Part shown: positions 9,452 to 23,397 of the stretch, piece after piece
Numbering within the stretch: position 1 is the stretch's first letter
How the letters are laid out: each line of letters opens with the position of its first letter
Assembly (NCBI RefSeq): GCF_023061185.1
Contig: NZ_JAKGAK010000006.1
Coordinates: forward strand, 62,001-126,000
Reading direction: 5' to 3'
Origin: Chromohalobacter beijerinckii
GTDB taxonomy: Bacteria; Pseudomonadota; Gammaproteobacteria; Pseudomonadales; Halomonadaceae
Length of the DNA stretch: 64,000 nt
Position numbers and translations under genes: made by a program
The notes under the pieces: generated by a model
What the model was told of the DNA's origin: nothing
The model's database searches: none
The model's input: only the letters and a program-made list of their open reading frames with translations

Positions 9452-10615
9452 ATGCGTATCTACCTGGTCGCGGGAGAGCTGTCGGGCGATATCCTCGGCG
9501 CCGGCTTGATGCAGGCGCTGAAGCGTCGCCATCCCGACGCCGAGTTTCGTGGTATCGGCGGCCCTCGCATGCTTGCCGAAGGCCTGCACTCGCTGTATCC
9601 GCTGGAGACGCTGTCGGTCATGGGGTTGGTCGAGGTGCTCAAGCACCTGCCGGAGCTGATCAAAGTTCGACGTCATTTGCGGCGTGACGCCCTGGCTTGG
9701 CAGCCAGACGCGATGATCGGCATCGATGCGCCCGACTTCAACTTGGGACTCGAGCGCCAATTGCGAGTCACTGGCATCCCCACTGCGCACTACGTTAGCC
9801 CTTCGGTCTGGGCGTGGCGTCAGGGCCGAGTAAAGAGCATTGCCCAGTCGGTCGATGCCATGCTGACGTTCCTACCCTTCGAAGCGGCGTTCTATGCACG
9901 TCACGAGGTGCCGGTGGCCTTCGTTGGGCATCCGTTGGCCGATGAGCTGCCGCTGGTCAACGATCGCCAGGTGGCACGTTCGGCACTGGGATTATCGCCC
10001 ACAGCGCCCTTGCTGGCGTTGTTGCCGGGTTCACGCAGTAACGAAATTCGCTTTTTGGGGCCCACGTTTCTGGATAGCGTCGCCTGGTTGCGCGAACGCA
10101 TCCCCAACTTGCAAGTGATCGTGCCGGCGGCGTCCCCGGCGCGTCGCGAAGAACTCGAGGCACTGCTGGCCGATCATCCGGCCCGCGATATCGTCGTCCT
10201 GTGCGACGGTGAGTCGCGTCAGGCGATGACCGCTGCCGATGCGGTGCTGCTGGCCTCCGGGACGGCTGCGCTCGAAGCCATGCTCTGTCATCGTCCCATG
10301 GTGGTGGCCTACAAGATGGCGTCGGCTACGCACTGGCTAGCCAAGCGCATGGTCAAGACCGACTGGATCTCGCTGCCCAACCTGATCGCTCAGGAGACGC
10401 TGGTGCCTGAGCTGGTACAGGACGCCGCCAGTCATGAGGCGATCGGTGCGGCGCTGCTGGAATGGCTCGATGACGACGCGAAACGCCAGGCGATGGAAGC
10501 GCGTTTTGCCGCCTTGCACGCCACGCTCCAGCGTGGCGCCAGCGAGCGCGCCGCCGAGGCCATCGACGCCCTGATCACACACGGTCGTTTGCCGCCACGG
10601 GAGGAGAGCGCATGA
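9452..10615 (+). CDS. lpxB: Lipid-A-disaccharide synthase
   Basis: GT19 glycosyltransferase that condenses UDP-2,3-diacylglucosamine with lipid X to form the lipid A disaccharide at the inner membrane. The product is 387 residues, with the N-terminal [13 protein letters not shown] block, the [13 protein letters not shown] motif and the [13 protein letters not shown]-binding region. It starts 12 bases after lpxA and its end overlaps the rnhB start by four bases (ATGA). Confidence 0.96.
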   Translation: MRIYLVAGELSGDILGAGLMQALKRRHPDAEFRGIGGPRMLAEGLHSLYPLETLSVMGLVEVLKHLPELIKVRRHLRRDALAWQPDAMIGIDAPDFNLGLERQLRVTGIPTAHYVSPSVWAWRQGRVKSIAQSVDAMLTFLPFEAAFYARHEVPVAFVGHPLADELPLVNDRQVARSALGLSPTAPLLALLPGSRSNEIRFLGPTFLDSVAWLRERIPNLQVIVPAASPARREELEALLADHPARDIVVLCDGESRQAMTAADAVLLASGTAALEAMLCHRPMVVAYKMASATHWLAKRMVKTDWISLPNLIAQETLVPELVQDAASHEAIGAALLEWLDDDAKRQAMEARFAALHATLQRGASERAAEAIDALITHGRLPPREESA

Positions 10616-11214
10616 CGGGACTACCACCATTGGTGATCGATTATCAGGGCTCGTGTCTGGCGGGCGTCGATGAAGTGGGTCGCGGGCCCCTCGTGGGTAA
10701 CGTGGTGGCGGCCGCGGTGATTCTCGATCCGGCGCGACCCATCGAGGGGCTGGCCGATTCCAAGACCCTCAGCGAAAAACGTCGCCTCGTATTGGCCGAG
10801 GCCATTCGCCAACATGCGACGGCCTTCGCAATAGGCGAAGCGTCGCCCGCTGAGATCGACACGCTCAACATCTACCACGCGACGCATCTGGCCATGCGGC
10901 GAGCCATCGACGCCCTGCCGGTGGCCGCGGAATATCTGCTGGTGGACGGCAATCGGATGCCGGGGCATCATGTGCCGGGGCAGTGCGCGGTCAAAGGTGA
11001 CCAGCGCCATGGGGCCATTGGCGCCGCCTCGATTCTGGCCAAGGTGACGCGCGACGCTCAGATGCTCGCGCTGCACGAGTGCTATCCCGAGTATGGGTTT
11101 GCGCGCCACAAGGGCTATCCTACCCGTGAGCACTGCGAAGCACTCGAGCGCTTGGGGCCGCTCGATGAGCATCGCCGCTCGTTTGCGCCGGTCAAGAAAC
11201 TGCTACCGGTGTAG
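10612..11214 (+). CDS. rnhB: Ribonuclease HII
   Basis: Removes RNA, including single ribonucleotides, from RNA/DNA hybrids. The product is 200 residues, normal for the family, with the acidic metal-binding motif [12 protein letters not shown] near residue 18 and the later KVTRDAQM helix. It overlaps lpxB by ATGA and precedes dnaE, the usual order lpxB-rnhB-dnaE. Confidence 0.95.
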   Translation: MTGLPPLVIDYQGSCLAGVDEVGRGPLVGNVVAAAVILDPARPIEGLADSKTLSEKRRLVLAEAIRQHATAFAIGEASPAEIDTLNIYHATHLAMRRAIDALPVAAEYLLVDGNRMPGHHVPGQCAVKGDQRHGAIGAASILAKVTRDAQMLALHECYPEYGFARHKGYPTREHCEALERLGPLDEHRRSFAPVKKLLPV

Positions 11215-11294
11215 CGTCACATCACGCTGTTACCCAATTCATTCAGGAAGGTGTCGCCCAGGCGGCATCGTCCGTTTCGTCTCAAGAGCTCGTC

Positions 11295-14801
<3,507 letters not shown>

Positions 14802-14839
14802 TGCCGTCATCGCTGGCGATGGTGCTGGCGCGCGGTGTC

Positions 14840-14867
14840 TTGCGTGATGCGTTCAGGGTGCGATAAT
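14840..14867 (+). promoter_or_regulatory. Candidate sigma-70 promoter for accA
   Basis: TTGCGT at 14840-14845, a 16-base spacer and GATAAT at 14862-14867 in the 170-base gap between dnaE and accA. The -10 matches five of six consensus bases. It implies a leader of about 100 bases. Confidence 0.4.
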
Positions 14868-14973
14868 GCCGGTTTACGGCCGGTTGGCGCCATGCCCTGT
14901 CCGTCACAGCGTCGCCTCGTGCGACATCGGACGTGCGGCCCCGGGCTGCCCAAGACCACAAAGTAGACGTTCT

Positions 14974-15927
14974 ATGAATCCCAACTACCTGGACTTTGAA
15001 CAGCCGATCGCCGAGCTGGAAGCCAAGATCGACGAGCTACGCCTGGTCGGTAATGACAGCCGTATCAGCTTGAGCGACGAAATCGGCAAGCTTGAAGACA
15101 AGAATCGCAAGCTCACCGAATCGATTTTTCGCGATCTTAGCGCCTGGCAGGTATCGCAGCTCTCGCGTCATCCTCAGCGTCCTTACACGCTGGATTACCT
15201 CGACAGTCTCTTTGAGGACTTCGACGAGCTGCATGGCGATCGTCACTTCGCCGATGACGCTGCCATCGTGGGCGGCGTGGCGCGCCTCGACGACAAACCG
15301 GTGATGGTCATCGGTCATCAGAAAGGGCGTGACGTCAAGGAGAAGGTGCGGCGCAACTTCGGTATGCCGCGCCCGGAAGGCTATCGCAAAGCGTGCCGGC
15401 TGATGGAAATGGCCGAGCGCTTCAAGATGCCGGTATTGACCTTCATCGATACCCCTGGCGCTTATCCGGGGATCGACGCCGAGGAGCGCGGCCAGAGCGA
15501 GGCCATCGCCTACAATCTGGCGGTCATGTCGCGCCTCAAGACGCCGATCATCTCCACCGTCGTGGGCGAGGGCGGCTCCGGCGGGGCGCTAGCGATCGGT
15601 GTCTGCGATGAGCTACAGATGCTGCAGTATTCGACCTATGCGGTGATCTCCCCGGAAGGCTGCGCCTCGATTCTGTGGAAGAGTGCCGAAAAGGCCTCCG
15701 AGGCGGCACAAGCGATGGGTATCACTGCCGAGCGCCTCAAGGAGCTGGGCTTCGTCGATACCTTGATCAAGGAGCCGCTGGGGGGCGCGCACCGCAACCC
15801 CCAGAAGATGGCCGATAGCATCAAGGACGCCCTCGGCGCCAGCCTCGAGCGGCTGGAAGCCATGGAGACGGATGACCTGCTGTCGCGTCGCTATGATCGT
15901 CTGATGAGCTATGGCGCGCCCCAATAA
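14974..15927 (+). CDS. accA: Acetyl-CoA carboxylase carboxyltransferase subunit alpha
   Basis: With AccD it forms the carboxyltransferase that moves CO2 from carboxybiotin to acetyl-CoA, giving malonyl-CoA. From ATG 14974 the product is 317 residues beginning [12 protein letters not shown], matching the family; the open frame extends further upstream from 14866 without family similarity. Conserved crotonase-fold blocks include [17 protein letters not shown] and the [11 protein letters not shown] oxyanion loop. Its last 17 bases overlap tilS. Confidence 0.96.
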   Translation: MNPNYLDFEQPIAELEAKIDELRLVGNDSRISLSDEIGKLEDKNRKLTESIFRDLSAWQVSQLSRHPQRPYTLDYLDSLFEDFDELHGDRHFADDAAIVGGVARLDDKPVMVIGHQKGRDVKEKVRRNFGMPRPEGYRKACRLMEMAERFKMPVLTFIDTPGAYPGIDAEERGQSEAIAYNLAVMSRLKTPIISTVVGEGGSGGALAIGVCDELQMLQYSTYAVISPEGCASILWKSAEKASEAAQAMGITAERLKELGFVDTLIKEPLGGAHRNPQKMADSIKDALGASLERLEAMETDDLLSRRYDRLMSYGAPQ

Positions 15928-17221
15928 CGCAGGGCCGACCCCCGAAGCCCTTGTCGATGACGCCCTGGCGATGACCTCGCCGGGGCGTCGTGTTTGGGTG
16001 GCTCTCTCCGGTGGGCTGGATTCTTCGCTGCTGCTGACACTCGCGGTGGCCGCCTGCCGTCGTCACCCACGGCCGCTTTACGCGTTACACGTCAATCATG
16101 GCCTGCAGGATGCCGCTGCCGCGTTCGAAGACCATGCGCGATGGTTGTGCGGGCGTCTCGGGGTGCCATTGTTCATAGAGCGCGCCACGGTTGAGCGCGG
16201 CGCACGGGGCCTCGAGGCCCACGCCCGCGACGCCCGCCTGGCGGCGTTCGCCCGACGTGTCACAGCGGGGGACACCCTGCTGCTGGCCCAGCATGCCGAC
16301 GATCAGGCCGAAGGCCTGTTGCTGGCGGGCTTGCGCGGTAGTGGTTTGCGCGGCATGGCCGGCATGCCCGAGAGCCGAGAGTGGCAGGGGCGTTTCATGG
16401 TCCGGCCATGGCTTTCCGTGACGCGGGCGGTGCTGGAGCGCGAGGCCGAGACACGTGGCTTGCGTTGGATCGATGACCCGAGCAACGCCGACGAACGTTT
16501 CGATCGCAACTATCTGCGGCATACCGTCATGCCAGCGCTGGCGTCACGCTGGCCGGGTGCGGCGACATCGCTGGCACGCACTGCCGAGCAACTGGGCGAG
16601 AGCGATGCGCTATTGGAGGAACTGGCTGGGGAAACCTTACAGTCGCTGGGTGGCGACGCCGCCTGCTTGCCATTGGCGGATGTCCTGGCGCTCTCCCGCC
16701 CCCGTCAGCGGCTTCTCGTGCGCCATGCTTGTCGGCAACTCTCTCTGCCTACGCCGCCTCGCGCGCGCCTCGAAAGCGTGCTCGACCAATTACAGGCCCG
16801 CGGCGACGCACAGGTCCATGTCGCCTGGCCGGGTGGAGAGGCCAGGCGCTGGCGAGGATATCTCTATCTGTTGGCGCCGCTCGAACCTGTCGACGTCGAC
16901 TGGAAGGCCGAGTGGGATGGCTGCACCCCCCTGGAAACGCCGCTGGGCCCGGTGGCGTGGCAACTGATTCCCGGCCCTCCGCGTCGTGTCCGCCTTACGC
17001 TGGGCAGGCGTCGGGGCGGCGAGACGCTGCGCGTGGCGGGACGCGGTCGGCGCGACGTCAAACGGCTCCTGCAGGAAGCCGGGATTCCATCCTGGCAACG
17101 CGAGCGTGTGTGGTTGGCCTGGGAGGGAGACACTCTGGTCGGGGTGCTGGGCATCGCCGCCGCCGAAGGCTGGCGGCTGCGGGCGATGCCCGATGACGCT
17201 GATTCATCTAGGCGTCGATAA
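15911..17221 (+). CDS. tilS: tRNA(Ile)-lysidine synthetase TilS
   Basis: Converts C34 of the CAU-anticodon tRNA-Ile to lysidine so that it reads AUA. The 436-residue protein has the N-type ATP pyrophosphatase P-loop SGGLDS at residues 33-38, the HVNHGLQ and HADDQAE blocks, and the extra TilS central and C-terminal domains. ATG 15911 lies inside the end of accA. It converges on ppx, and the two genes overlap by 14 bases at their 3' ends with no terminator between them. Confidence 0.94.
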   Translation: MARPNNAGPTPEALVDDALAMTSPGRRVWVALSGGLDSSLLLTLAVAACRRHPRPLYALHVNHGLQDAAAAFEDHARWLCGRLGVPLFIERATVERGARGLEAHARDARLAAFARRVTAGDTLLLAQHADDQAEGLLLAGLRGSGLRGMAGMPESREWQGRFMVRPWLSVTRAVLEREAETRGLRWIDDPSNADERFDRNYLRHTVMPALASRWPGAATSLARTAEQLGESDALLEELAGETLQSLGGDAACLPLADVLALSRPRQRLLVRHACRQLSLPTPPRARLESVLDQLQARGDAQVHVAWPGGEARRWRGYLYLLAPLEPVDVDWKAEWDGCTPLETPLGPVAWQLIPGPPRRVRLTLGRRRGGETLRVAGRGRRDVKRLLQEAGIPSWQRERVWLAWEGDTLVGVLGIAAAEGWRLRAMPDDADSSRRR

Positions 17222-18707
17222 CCAGCGAAAAGCCGGCATTGCGTTGATAACGGGCTTCCTGATCGAGGTCGGCCATCAACAGAGGTTGGTCGCTGGCCTG
17301 ATCGAGATACACGTATAGGGTCTCGCCGTCGGCCTCAAGGCGGGCGTCGAGGACGGGCGCCTCAGGACGCGAATGATTGAGTGCCACCGCCAGTCGCAAT
17401 AATCGCGCCAGTCGTGCATAGGTCGATCGCGAGGCGGATGGGAGGGCATCGAGCTCCTTGCCGGGGAACTTGCGTCGATGGGCACGCACTAGAAAGGCCA
17501 GGGACTGTTGCTCGGGACGCGAAAAGCCGGCCAGGTCGGAGTTTTCCAGCAGATAGGCGCCGTGGCGGTGAAACTGGCTGTGCGAGATTGCCAGGCCGAT
17601 TTCGTGCAGCTCGGCGGCCCAGAACAGAAACTGGCGCTGCTCCTGACTCAGGGGCCAGACGTCGGCGACATGCGCGCAGAGGTGTTCGGCGGTGGTGCGT
17701 ACGTTGCTGGCCTGACGCATGTCGACGTCGAAGCGTCGGCGCAGCGTGAGTAGCGCCGACGCGCGTGAATCCTCGGCGGTATTGCGGCCGAGGAGATCGT
17801 AGAGCACACCATCGCGCAAGGCGCCGTCGGAGTAGCGCATGCGCTCCAGGTCGAAGGCCTCGAAGGTGGCGCACAGAATCGCCACCCCGGCCGGAAACAC
17901 TCGGGCTCGGTCGCTTTTCAGCCCCGTCATGTTCACCTTGTCGAGCCGTTTGCACTTGACCAACCGACGCCGCAGGGCCATGAGCCCCTGGCGGGTCACG
18001 ATGTCTTCCGGGCCGTCGCCATAGGCGGCCTGTACGGCGGCGATGGCTTTGATGGTGCCGCTCGAGCCGACGGGATCCTGCCAGCCGAGCGCCTGATAGG
18101 GGCGTCGAATGTTGGCGAGTTCCGAGAGTGCGGCGAGTTCGGCATCGCGAAAGCGCCGCTCGGTGATCGTGCCGTCGTGGAAGAAACGCTGCGTATAGGC
18201 CACGCAGCCCATGTGCAGGCTTTCCAGAGCGAGGGGTTCGAAACGTTCGCCGATGATGAATTCGGTGGAGCCGCCGCCGATGTCGACGATGAGGCGGCGG
18301 CCGTGGACCTCGGCCAGGGCATGCGCGGCGCCAAGGTAAATCAGACGCGCCTCCTCGCGGCCGGCGATGATCTCGATAGGGTGGCCGATCAGGGCTTCGG
18401 CTCGATCGATCAGCGTCTGGCGGTTGTGTGCCGCGCGCAGCGCATTGGTGCCGACGATGCGCACGTCACCGGCGTCGAGGTCGCTCAGATAGGGAGCGAA
18501 ACGCTCCAGGCAGGCGAGGGCACGCTCCATGGCAGCTTCGTCGAGGATATCGTCGTCGTCGAGACCAGCGGCCAGTTGTACTTTCTCCCCCTGCTTGGCG
18601 ACCACCTGCAGGTCGCCGCCGACTTGATTGGCCACCAGCAGGTGGAAGCTGTTCGAGCCTAGATCGATGGCGGCAAGACGCCGTGGCGCCGGGTGGCGGC
18701 TGCTCAT
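17208..18707 (-). CDS. ppx: Exopolyphosphatase
   Basis: Ppx/GppA-family enzyme that removes terminal phosphates from polyphosphate and may also hydrolyse pppGpp. From ATG 18707, with AAGGATT upstream, the protein has 499 residues: two actin-like ASKHA domains (AAIDLGSNSFHLLV at the N-terminus, LIVDIGGGSTEFIIGE near residue 140) and a C-terminal HD-like helical region, the long-form layout. Ppx is preferred over GppA because of length and the ppx-trx-rho neighbourhood. The matching polyphosphate kinase gene is 9.4 kb away. Confidence 0.92.
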   Translation of the reverse strand: MSSRHPAPRRLAAIDLGSNSFHLLVANQVGGDLQVVAKQGEKVQLAAGLDDDDILDEAAMERALACLERFAPYLSDLDAGDVRIVGTNALRAAHNRQTLIDRAEALIGHPIEIIAGREEARLIYLGAAHALAEVHGRRLIVDIGGGSTEFIIGERFEPLALESLHMGCVAYTQRFFHDGTITERRFRDAELAALSELANIRRPYQALGWQDPVGSSGTIKAIAAVQAAYGDGPEDIVTRQGLMALRRRLVKCKRLDKVNMTGLKSDRARVFPAGVAILCATFEAFDLERMRYSDGALRDGVLYDLLGRNTAEDSRASALLTLRRRFDVDMRQASNVRTTAEHLCAHVADVWPLSQEQRQFLFWAAELHEIGLAISHSQFHRHGAYLLENSDLAGFSRPEQQSLAFLVRAHRRKFPGKELDALPSASRSTYARLARLLRLAVALNHSRPEAPVLDARLEADGETLYVYLDQASDQPLLMADLDQEARYQRNAGFSLVIDA

Positions 18708-18826
18708 GCGAGAATCCTTTTCACAGAAGTATGGCAAGGTTGCGGGGGCGCCCGAGGCTTGTCAATTGTCGCCATGCGGCGTCCAATGGGGAACGAGGAA
18801 TTGGTCGAGAATTCAGGAGAAAATGC

Positions 18827-19159
18827 ATGTCCGAGCGGCTTTTCGAGGTGACGGACGACACGTTCGAGGCCCGCGTGCTGGAAGCAGCCACGCCCACTCT
18901 GGTGGCCTTCGTGGCATCCTGGTGCAGCCCCTGCATCGAATTGCGTCCGCGATTATCCGCCTTGGCCAGCGCGCGCGAGACGACCTTGCAAGTCGCGCTG
19001 TGCGATGTCGACCTCAATACGGCCATGGCGCACAAGTACGGTGTGCGCGGCATGCCGACCCTGGCGCTGTTTACCGACGCGGGGCTGGATACCACGCGCG
19101 TGGGGGCGTTGTCCGCAGCGCAACTCGAGACATGGCTCGATCACCAACTCGTGAATTGA
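18827..19159 (+). CDS. trxA: Thioredoxin
   Basis: Small disulfide oxidoreductase of the cytoplasm. The product has 110 residues, typical of TrxA, from ATG 18827 with AGGAGA about nine bases upstream. The active site is WCSPC (Cys33, Cys36) instead of the usual WCGPC; the cis-proline loop GMPTLALF is present. It is divergent from ppx and upstream of rho, the common trx-rho arrangement. The Ser for Gly change may alter redox potential, which is inference. Confidence 0.88.
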   Translation: MSERLFEVTDDTFEARVLEAATPTLVAFVASWCSPCIELRPRLSALASARETTLQVALCDVDLNTAMAHKYGVRGMPTLALFTDAGLDTTRVGALSAAQLETWLDHQLVN

Positions 19160-19594
19160 GACCGCGCCATGGAATGGTCCGTCCCCGATAAGGATCAGAC
19201 CCGGCGCTCGCCCCGGTATTACGCATGAGCAAAGTGGGCTTGCGTTTGGCTGGCGCCTTGACTACCATCGAGACGTTCGCCTGTTCCGAATGCTTCCTGA
19301 CCGTTCACGCGGCATTGCCGTCGCGGTCCTCCAAGTCGTCAGATCGCCCCAAGTATTCTTGTCTCGCCAAGCCTCCCGATCAGGAGCTGGGCATGGCGCC
19401 AGGCGACGCGAACCGAATCTCTCAATACCGTTTTTCGCCAATCCCTCGCGCGGCGATGCCTTGAGGCATGAATGCGATGAGTGGAACGGATTTCCTGGGG
19501 CCCTCTGAACGCACCGCGCGGCGCACAACCGCCTCCTGTCTTTTGTCCGGCAATCCCATTGCCTCGCCGACACGAGCAATCTCTGACGAAACCG
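19160..19594 (+). promoter_or_regulatory. rho promoter and long untranslated leader
   Basis: This 435-base gap holds no convincing gene. A candidate promoter is TTGCGT at 19240-19245, a 17-base spacer and TACCAT at 19263-19268, which would leave an untranslated leader of about 320 bases. Long rho leaders are the site of Rho-dependent autogenous attenuation in E. coli; whether that occurs here cannot be seen directly. Confidence 0.45.
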
Positions 19595-20854
19595 ATGAAT
19601 CTTACCGAACTCAAGCAAAAAACCGTTCCCGAACTGCTGGATATTGCCCGGGAAATGGGCATCGACAATCTGGCACGTTCGCGTAAACAAGACATCATCT
19701 TCGCCATTCTCAAGAAGCATGCGAAAAGTGGTGAAGACATTTATGGCGATGGTGTGCTGGAAATCCTGCAGGATGGCTTCGGCTTTCTTCGCAGTGCTGA
19801 CAGCTCCTATCTGGCCGGCCCCGATGACATCTATGTCTCGCCGTCGCAGATCCGTCGCTTCAACCTGCGCAAGGGCGATAGCATCGCCGGCAAGATCCGG
19901 CCGCCGAAGGAAGGGGAGCGTTATTTCGCGCTGCTCAAGGTCAGTCAGATCAACTTCGACCGGCCCGAAAACGCCAAGCACAAGATCCTGTTCGAGAACC
20001 TGACGCCGCTGTTCCCGCAGGAACGCATGGTGATGGAGATCGGCAATGGCTCGACGGAGGATCTGACCTCGCGGGTAATCGATCTTACGTCGCCCATCGG
20101 CAAGGGCCAGCGTGGTCTGATCGTGTCGCCGCCCAAGGCGGGCAAGACGCTGATGTTGCAGAACATCGCGACGTCGATCACGCGTAACAATCCCGAATGC
20201 CATCTGATCGTGCTGCTGATCGATGAGCGTCCCGAAGAGGTCACCGAGATGTCGCGCACCGTGCGTGGCGAGGTGGTGGCCTCGACCTTCGATGAGCCGC
20301 CCGCGCGTCACGTCCAGGTCGCCGAGATGGTCATCGAGAAGGCCAAGCGTCTGGTCGAGCACAAGAAGGACGTGGTCATCCTGCTCGATTCCATCACCCG
20401 CTTGGCGCGTGCCTACAACACCGTGGTGCCGTCCTCGGGTAAGGTATTGACCGGTGGTGTCGACGCCCACGCGTTGGAAAAGCCCAAGCGTTTCTTCGGT
20501 GCGGCGCGCAACATCGAGGAAGGTGGCAGTCTCACCATCATCGCCACCGCGCTGGTCGACACCGGCTCCAAGATGGATGAAGTCATCTTCGAGGAGTTCA
20601 AAGGGACCGGCAACATGGAGGCGCACCTCGACCGCAAACTGGCCGAGAAGCGCGTCTATCCCGCGCTCAACATCCGCCGCAGTGGTACGCGCCGCGAGGA
20701 CCTCATTGCCTCCGAGGAAGAGATGCAGCGCATGTGGATTCTGCGCAAGCTGCTCAATCCCATGGATGATATCGCGGCGACGGAATTCTTGATCGATCGC
20801 TTGAAGGATACCAAGACTAACTTGGAATTCTTCGAGGCCATGAAGCGTAGATAA
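19595..20854 (+). CDS. rho: Transcription termination factor Rho
   Basis: Hexameric RNA helicase that terminates transcription. From ATG 19595 the protein has 419 residues, as in E. coli. It begins [15 protein letters not shown] (N-terminal helix bundle), followed by the cold-shock-like RNA-binding fold (about residues 48-120), and the RecA-like motor with Walker A PPKAGKT at 179-185. The Q-loop and R-loop regions ([12 protein letters not shown] area) are intact. The frame continues upstream to 19481, but that part lacks family similarity. Confidence 0.97.
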   Translation: MNLTELKQKTVPELLDIAREMGIDNLARSRKQDIIFAILKKHAKSGEDIYGDGVLEILQDGFGFLRSADSSYLAGPDDIYVSPSQIRRFNLRKGDSIAGKIRPPKEGERYFALLKVSQINFDRPENAKHKILFENLTPLFPQERMVMEIGNGSTEDLTSRVIDLTSPIGKGQRGLIVSPPKAGKTLMLQNIATSITRNNPECHLIVLLIDERPEEVTEMSRTVRGEVVASTFDEPPARHVQVAEMVIEKAKRLVEHKKDVVILLDSITRLARAYNTVVPSSGKVLTGGVDAHALEKPKRFFGAARNIEEGGSLTIIATALVDTGSKMDEVIFEEFKGTGNMEAHLDRKLAEKRVYPALNIRRSGTRREDLIASEEEMQRMWILRKLLNPMDDIAATEFLIDRLKDTKTNLEFFEAMKRR

Positions 20855-20877
20855 CATCGGTCTGCGCTCGGCAATAC

Positions 20878-20942
20878 GGCGTTGAACTCCGGCTCGCCAT
20901 GCTCATGTACTAAAGTACTCAGCTGGCTCTCCGGAGTTCGCC
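20878..20942. repeat. Long imperfect palindrome between rho and ubiD
   Basis: A 65-base interrupted inverted repeat: GGCG and AACTCCGG (20878-20881, 20885-20892) pair with CCGGAGTT and CGCC (20931-20942), and a central GTACT-AA-AGTAC sits at 20907-20918. No T-run follows on the + strand, so it is not a plain intrinsic terminator. It could be a dispersed repeat or an RNA processing/termination structure. Confidence 0.55.
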
Positions 20943-21020
20943 TTGTCTTCGCTCGGTCCGATGCTCTGCATTAATGCGATCAGTGCTACATCTAGGCTTC
21001 GCAGCAGAAACGAAAATGAA

Positions 21021-21045
21021 GGGCGGCATGTTATGCTGCCCTTTT
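21021..21045 (+). terminator. Stem-loop with T-run just before ubiD
   Basis: GGGCGGCAT/ATGCTGCCC (21021-21029 with 21033-21041, one G-U pair), loop GTT, then TTTT at 21042-21045. It ends 23 bases before the ubiD start. It could terminate rho transcripts or attenuate ubiD; the sequence does not decide. Confidence 0.5.
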
Positions 21046-21068
21046 CGCGTTTTGGCACGGAAAACCAC

Positions 21069-22595
21069 ATGAAGTATCGGGACTTGCGTGATTTCATCGC
21101 GGCGCTGGAGGAACGTGGCGAGCTCCAGCGAATCACGGCGGAGGTCGATCCCTATCTGGAGATCACCGAGATCTGTGATCGCACGCTGCGCGCGGGCGGG
21201 CCGGCGCTCTTGTTCGAGAACGTCAAAGGCCACGCCATGCCTTTGCTGGGCAATCTTTTCGGGACGCCGGAGCGTGTCGCGCTGGGCATGGGCCAGGATT
21301 CGATCGCTGCTCTGCGTGAGGTCGGCGAACTGCTGGCGTTTCTCAAGGAGCCGGAACCGCCCAAGGGCTTCCGCGATGCCTGGGAAAAGCTGCCGATCTT
21401 CAAGCAGGTGATGAGCATGGGGCCCAAGACGCTGCGCAAGGCGCCATGCCAGGAAGTGATCCGCGAAGGCGACGATGTCGATCTCGATCAACTGCCGATC
21501 CAGCATTGCTGGCCGGGCGATGTGGCGCCGCTGGTGACCTGGTCTTTGGTGGTGACTAAGGGGCCCCACAAGGAGCGCCAGAACTTAGGGATATACCGCC
21601 AGCAGAAACTGGGCAAGAATCGCCTGATCATGCGCTGGTTGTCGCATCGCGGCGGAGCGCTTGATTTCCAGGAATGGCAGCAAGCGCACCCTGGCGAGCC
21701 GTTCCCAGTGGCGGTGGCGCTGGGTGCCGACCCGGCGACCATTCTCGGCGCCGTAACGCCGGTGCCGGACAGTCTTTCCGAATACGCCTTCGCCGGTTTG
21801 CTGCGCGGCTCGCGCACCGAACTGGTCAAGTGCGGCCATGCCGATCTCGAGGTGCCGGCGTCTAGCGAAATCGTGCTCGAGGGCTACCTCTACCCCGACG
21901 ATACGGCGCCGGAAGGCCCTTATGGCGATCACACCGGCTACTACAACGAGGTCGAAACCTTCCCGGTCTTCACCGTGGAGCGCATCACTCACCGCCGCGA
22001 TCCGATCTATCATTCCACCTATACCGGGCGACCACCGGATGAACCCGCCATCCTGGGCCTGGCGCTCAACGAAGTGTTCGTGCCGATCCTGCGCAAGCAG
22101 TTTCCCGAGATCATCGATTTTTACCTGCCGCCGGAAGGCTGTTCCTACCGCATGGCAGTAGTGACCATGAAAAAGCAGTACCCGGGCCACGCCAAGCGCG
22201 TGATGATGGGCGTCTGGAGCTTCTTGCGTCAGTTCATGTACACCAAGTTCGTGATCGTGCTCGATGATGATGTCGATGCGCGCAACTGGGAAGACGTGAT
22301 CTGGGCGATCACCACGCGCATGGATCCGGCGCGCGATACGGTCATGGTCGAGAATACGCCCATCGACTATCTCGATTTCGCCTCGCCGGTGGCGGGCCTG
22401 GGATCGAAGATGGGGTTCGATGCCACCACCAAATGGTCGGGCGAAACCGACCGCGAGTGGGGCACACCCATCGTCATGGACGATGCCGTCAAGCGGCGTG
22501 TCGACGCGCGTTGGGAGGAATACGGTATCGCTACGCCACCACCGGCCCCCCGACATTCGCCCCAGAGCGACGAACGAGGACACGATGACGCCTAA
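21069..22595 (+). CDS. ubiD: 4-hydroxy-3-polyprenylbenzoate decarboxylase UbiD
   Basis: Prenylated-FMN-dependent decarboxylase of ubiquinone synthesis; the cofactor is made by UbiX, not in this window. From ATG 21069 the protein is 508 residues, close to E. coli UbiD (497), starting [22 protein letters not shown]. Family blocks seen are [21 protein letters not shown] and the C-terminal MGFDATTKW. An upstream extension of the frame to 20943 lies in the intergenic structures and is not used. The end overlaps the next gene by 11 bases. Confidence 0.95.
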   Translation: MKYRDLRDFIAALEERGELQRITAEVDPYLEITEICDRTLRAGGPALLFENVKGHAMPLLGNLFGTPERVALGMGQDSIAALREVGELLAFLKEPEPPKGFRDAWEKLPIFKQVMSMGPKTLRKAPCQEVIREGDDVDLDQLPIQHCWPGDVAPLVTWSLVVTKGPHKERQNLGIYRQQKLGKNRLIMRWLSHRGGALDFQEWQQAHPGEPFPVAVALGADPATILGAVTPVPDSLSEYAFAGLLRGSRTELVKCGHADLEVPASSEIVLEGYLYPDDTAPEGPYGDHTGYYNEVETFPVFTVERITHRRDPIYHSTYTGRPPDEPAILGLALNEVFVPILRKQFPEIIDFYLPPEGCSYRMAVVTMKKQYPGHAKRVMMGVWSFLRQFMYTKFVIVLDDDVDARNWEDVIWAITTRMDPARDTVMVENTPIDYLDFASPVAGLGSKMGFDATTKWSGETDREWGTPIVMDDAVKRRVDARWEEYGIATPPPAPRHSPQSDERGHDDA

Positions 22596-23397
22596 GACGC
22601 TGACCTGCCATGTCGAATCGGTCGAAGACCTGACGGCCGACGTATTTCGCGTCCACCTGGCGGGGCGCCGCGAAGCCATCGCGCATGCCCCCGGCCAGTA
22701 CCTGGAACTCAAGCTCGACGAGGATATCTGGGTGCCGTTCTCCATCGCCAACGCCCATGTCGATGATGGCATCATCGAGTTGCACGTCCAGCATTGGCCG
22801 GAACGCAGCAATTCGGCACGCCTGCGCGAGATGCTCGTGCAGGCCGCTCAGTTGACGGTGCGCTTGCCCAATGGCGGCTGTGTGCTGGATACCCAGAGCC
22901 GGCGGCCGCTGACGCTGATCGCGGCGGGCACGGGCTTCGCCCAGATGAAAGCCATCGTCGAGGCGGCCCTGGCCAACGAGCACCCGGGCCCGATTCGGCT
23001 GTGGTGGGCGGTCAAGTCGCCCCGTGACCTGTACCTGGAAAGCCTGGCGCTCGAATGGGCCGCCACGCATCCCCACCTCGACGTGCATACCGTGGTCGAG
23101 GACAGCGAGCCTGCGCTGAGCGCGCCGGCCGGCGTGACGCGGCACATCGGCCGCATCGACGAGGTGCTTGCCGAGTACCACGGTGACATCTCCGGCGACG
23201 ATGTCTACCTGTCCGGCTCGCCGGGCATGGTGTACGCCTGCATCGACACCTTGGCACCGCTGGGGCTCGACCCCGAGCGAGTGTTTTCCGATGTCTTCGC
23301 CTATGCGCCGCGCGTACCGTTGATCCCCCTGCCGGAAGAGGTTAGCGAAGAAGCCCCGCTGTCACCCGGGGAACGCCGCACGGAGGGCGACACATGA
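22585..23397 (+). CDS. NAD(P)H-flavin reductase family protein (Fre-like)
   Basis: Ferredoxin-NADP reductase-like flavoenzyme with an N-terminal FAD-binding beta-barrel (VPFSIAN in place of the RxFS motif) and a C-terminal nucleotide-binding domain ([16 protein letters not shown], then [12 protein letters not shown] and [12 protein letters not shown]). Length is 270 residues, longer than E. coli Fre (233) by an acidic C-terminal tail. It overlaps ubiD, and a fre-type gene beside ubiD is common; the partner may be supply of reduced flavin. Exact substrate is not certain. Confidence 0.85.
   Translation: MTPKTLTCHVESVEDLTADVFRVHLAGRREAIAHAPGQYLELKLDEDIWVPFSIANAHVDDGIIELHVQHWPERSNSARLREMLVQAAQLTVRLPNGGCVLDTQSRRPLTLIAAGTGFAQMKAIVEAALANEHPGPIRLWWAVKSPRDLYLESLALEWAATHPHLDVHTVVEDSEPALSAPAGVTRHIGRIDEVLAEYHGDISGDDVYLSGSPGMVYACIDTLAPLGLDPERVFSDVFAYAPRVPLIPLPEEVSEEAPLSPGERRTEGDT

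Noticed and set aside
19262-20857. 531-residue open frame antisense to rho
   Set aside because: Composition is a mirror of rho codons (poly His/Gln/Leu stretches), no recognisable domain or ribosome binding site.
20903-21136. 77-residue minus-strand frame in the rho-ubiD gap
   Set aside because: It runs through the palindrome and the hairpin and into ubiD; structure of the DNA explains it better than coding.
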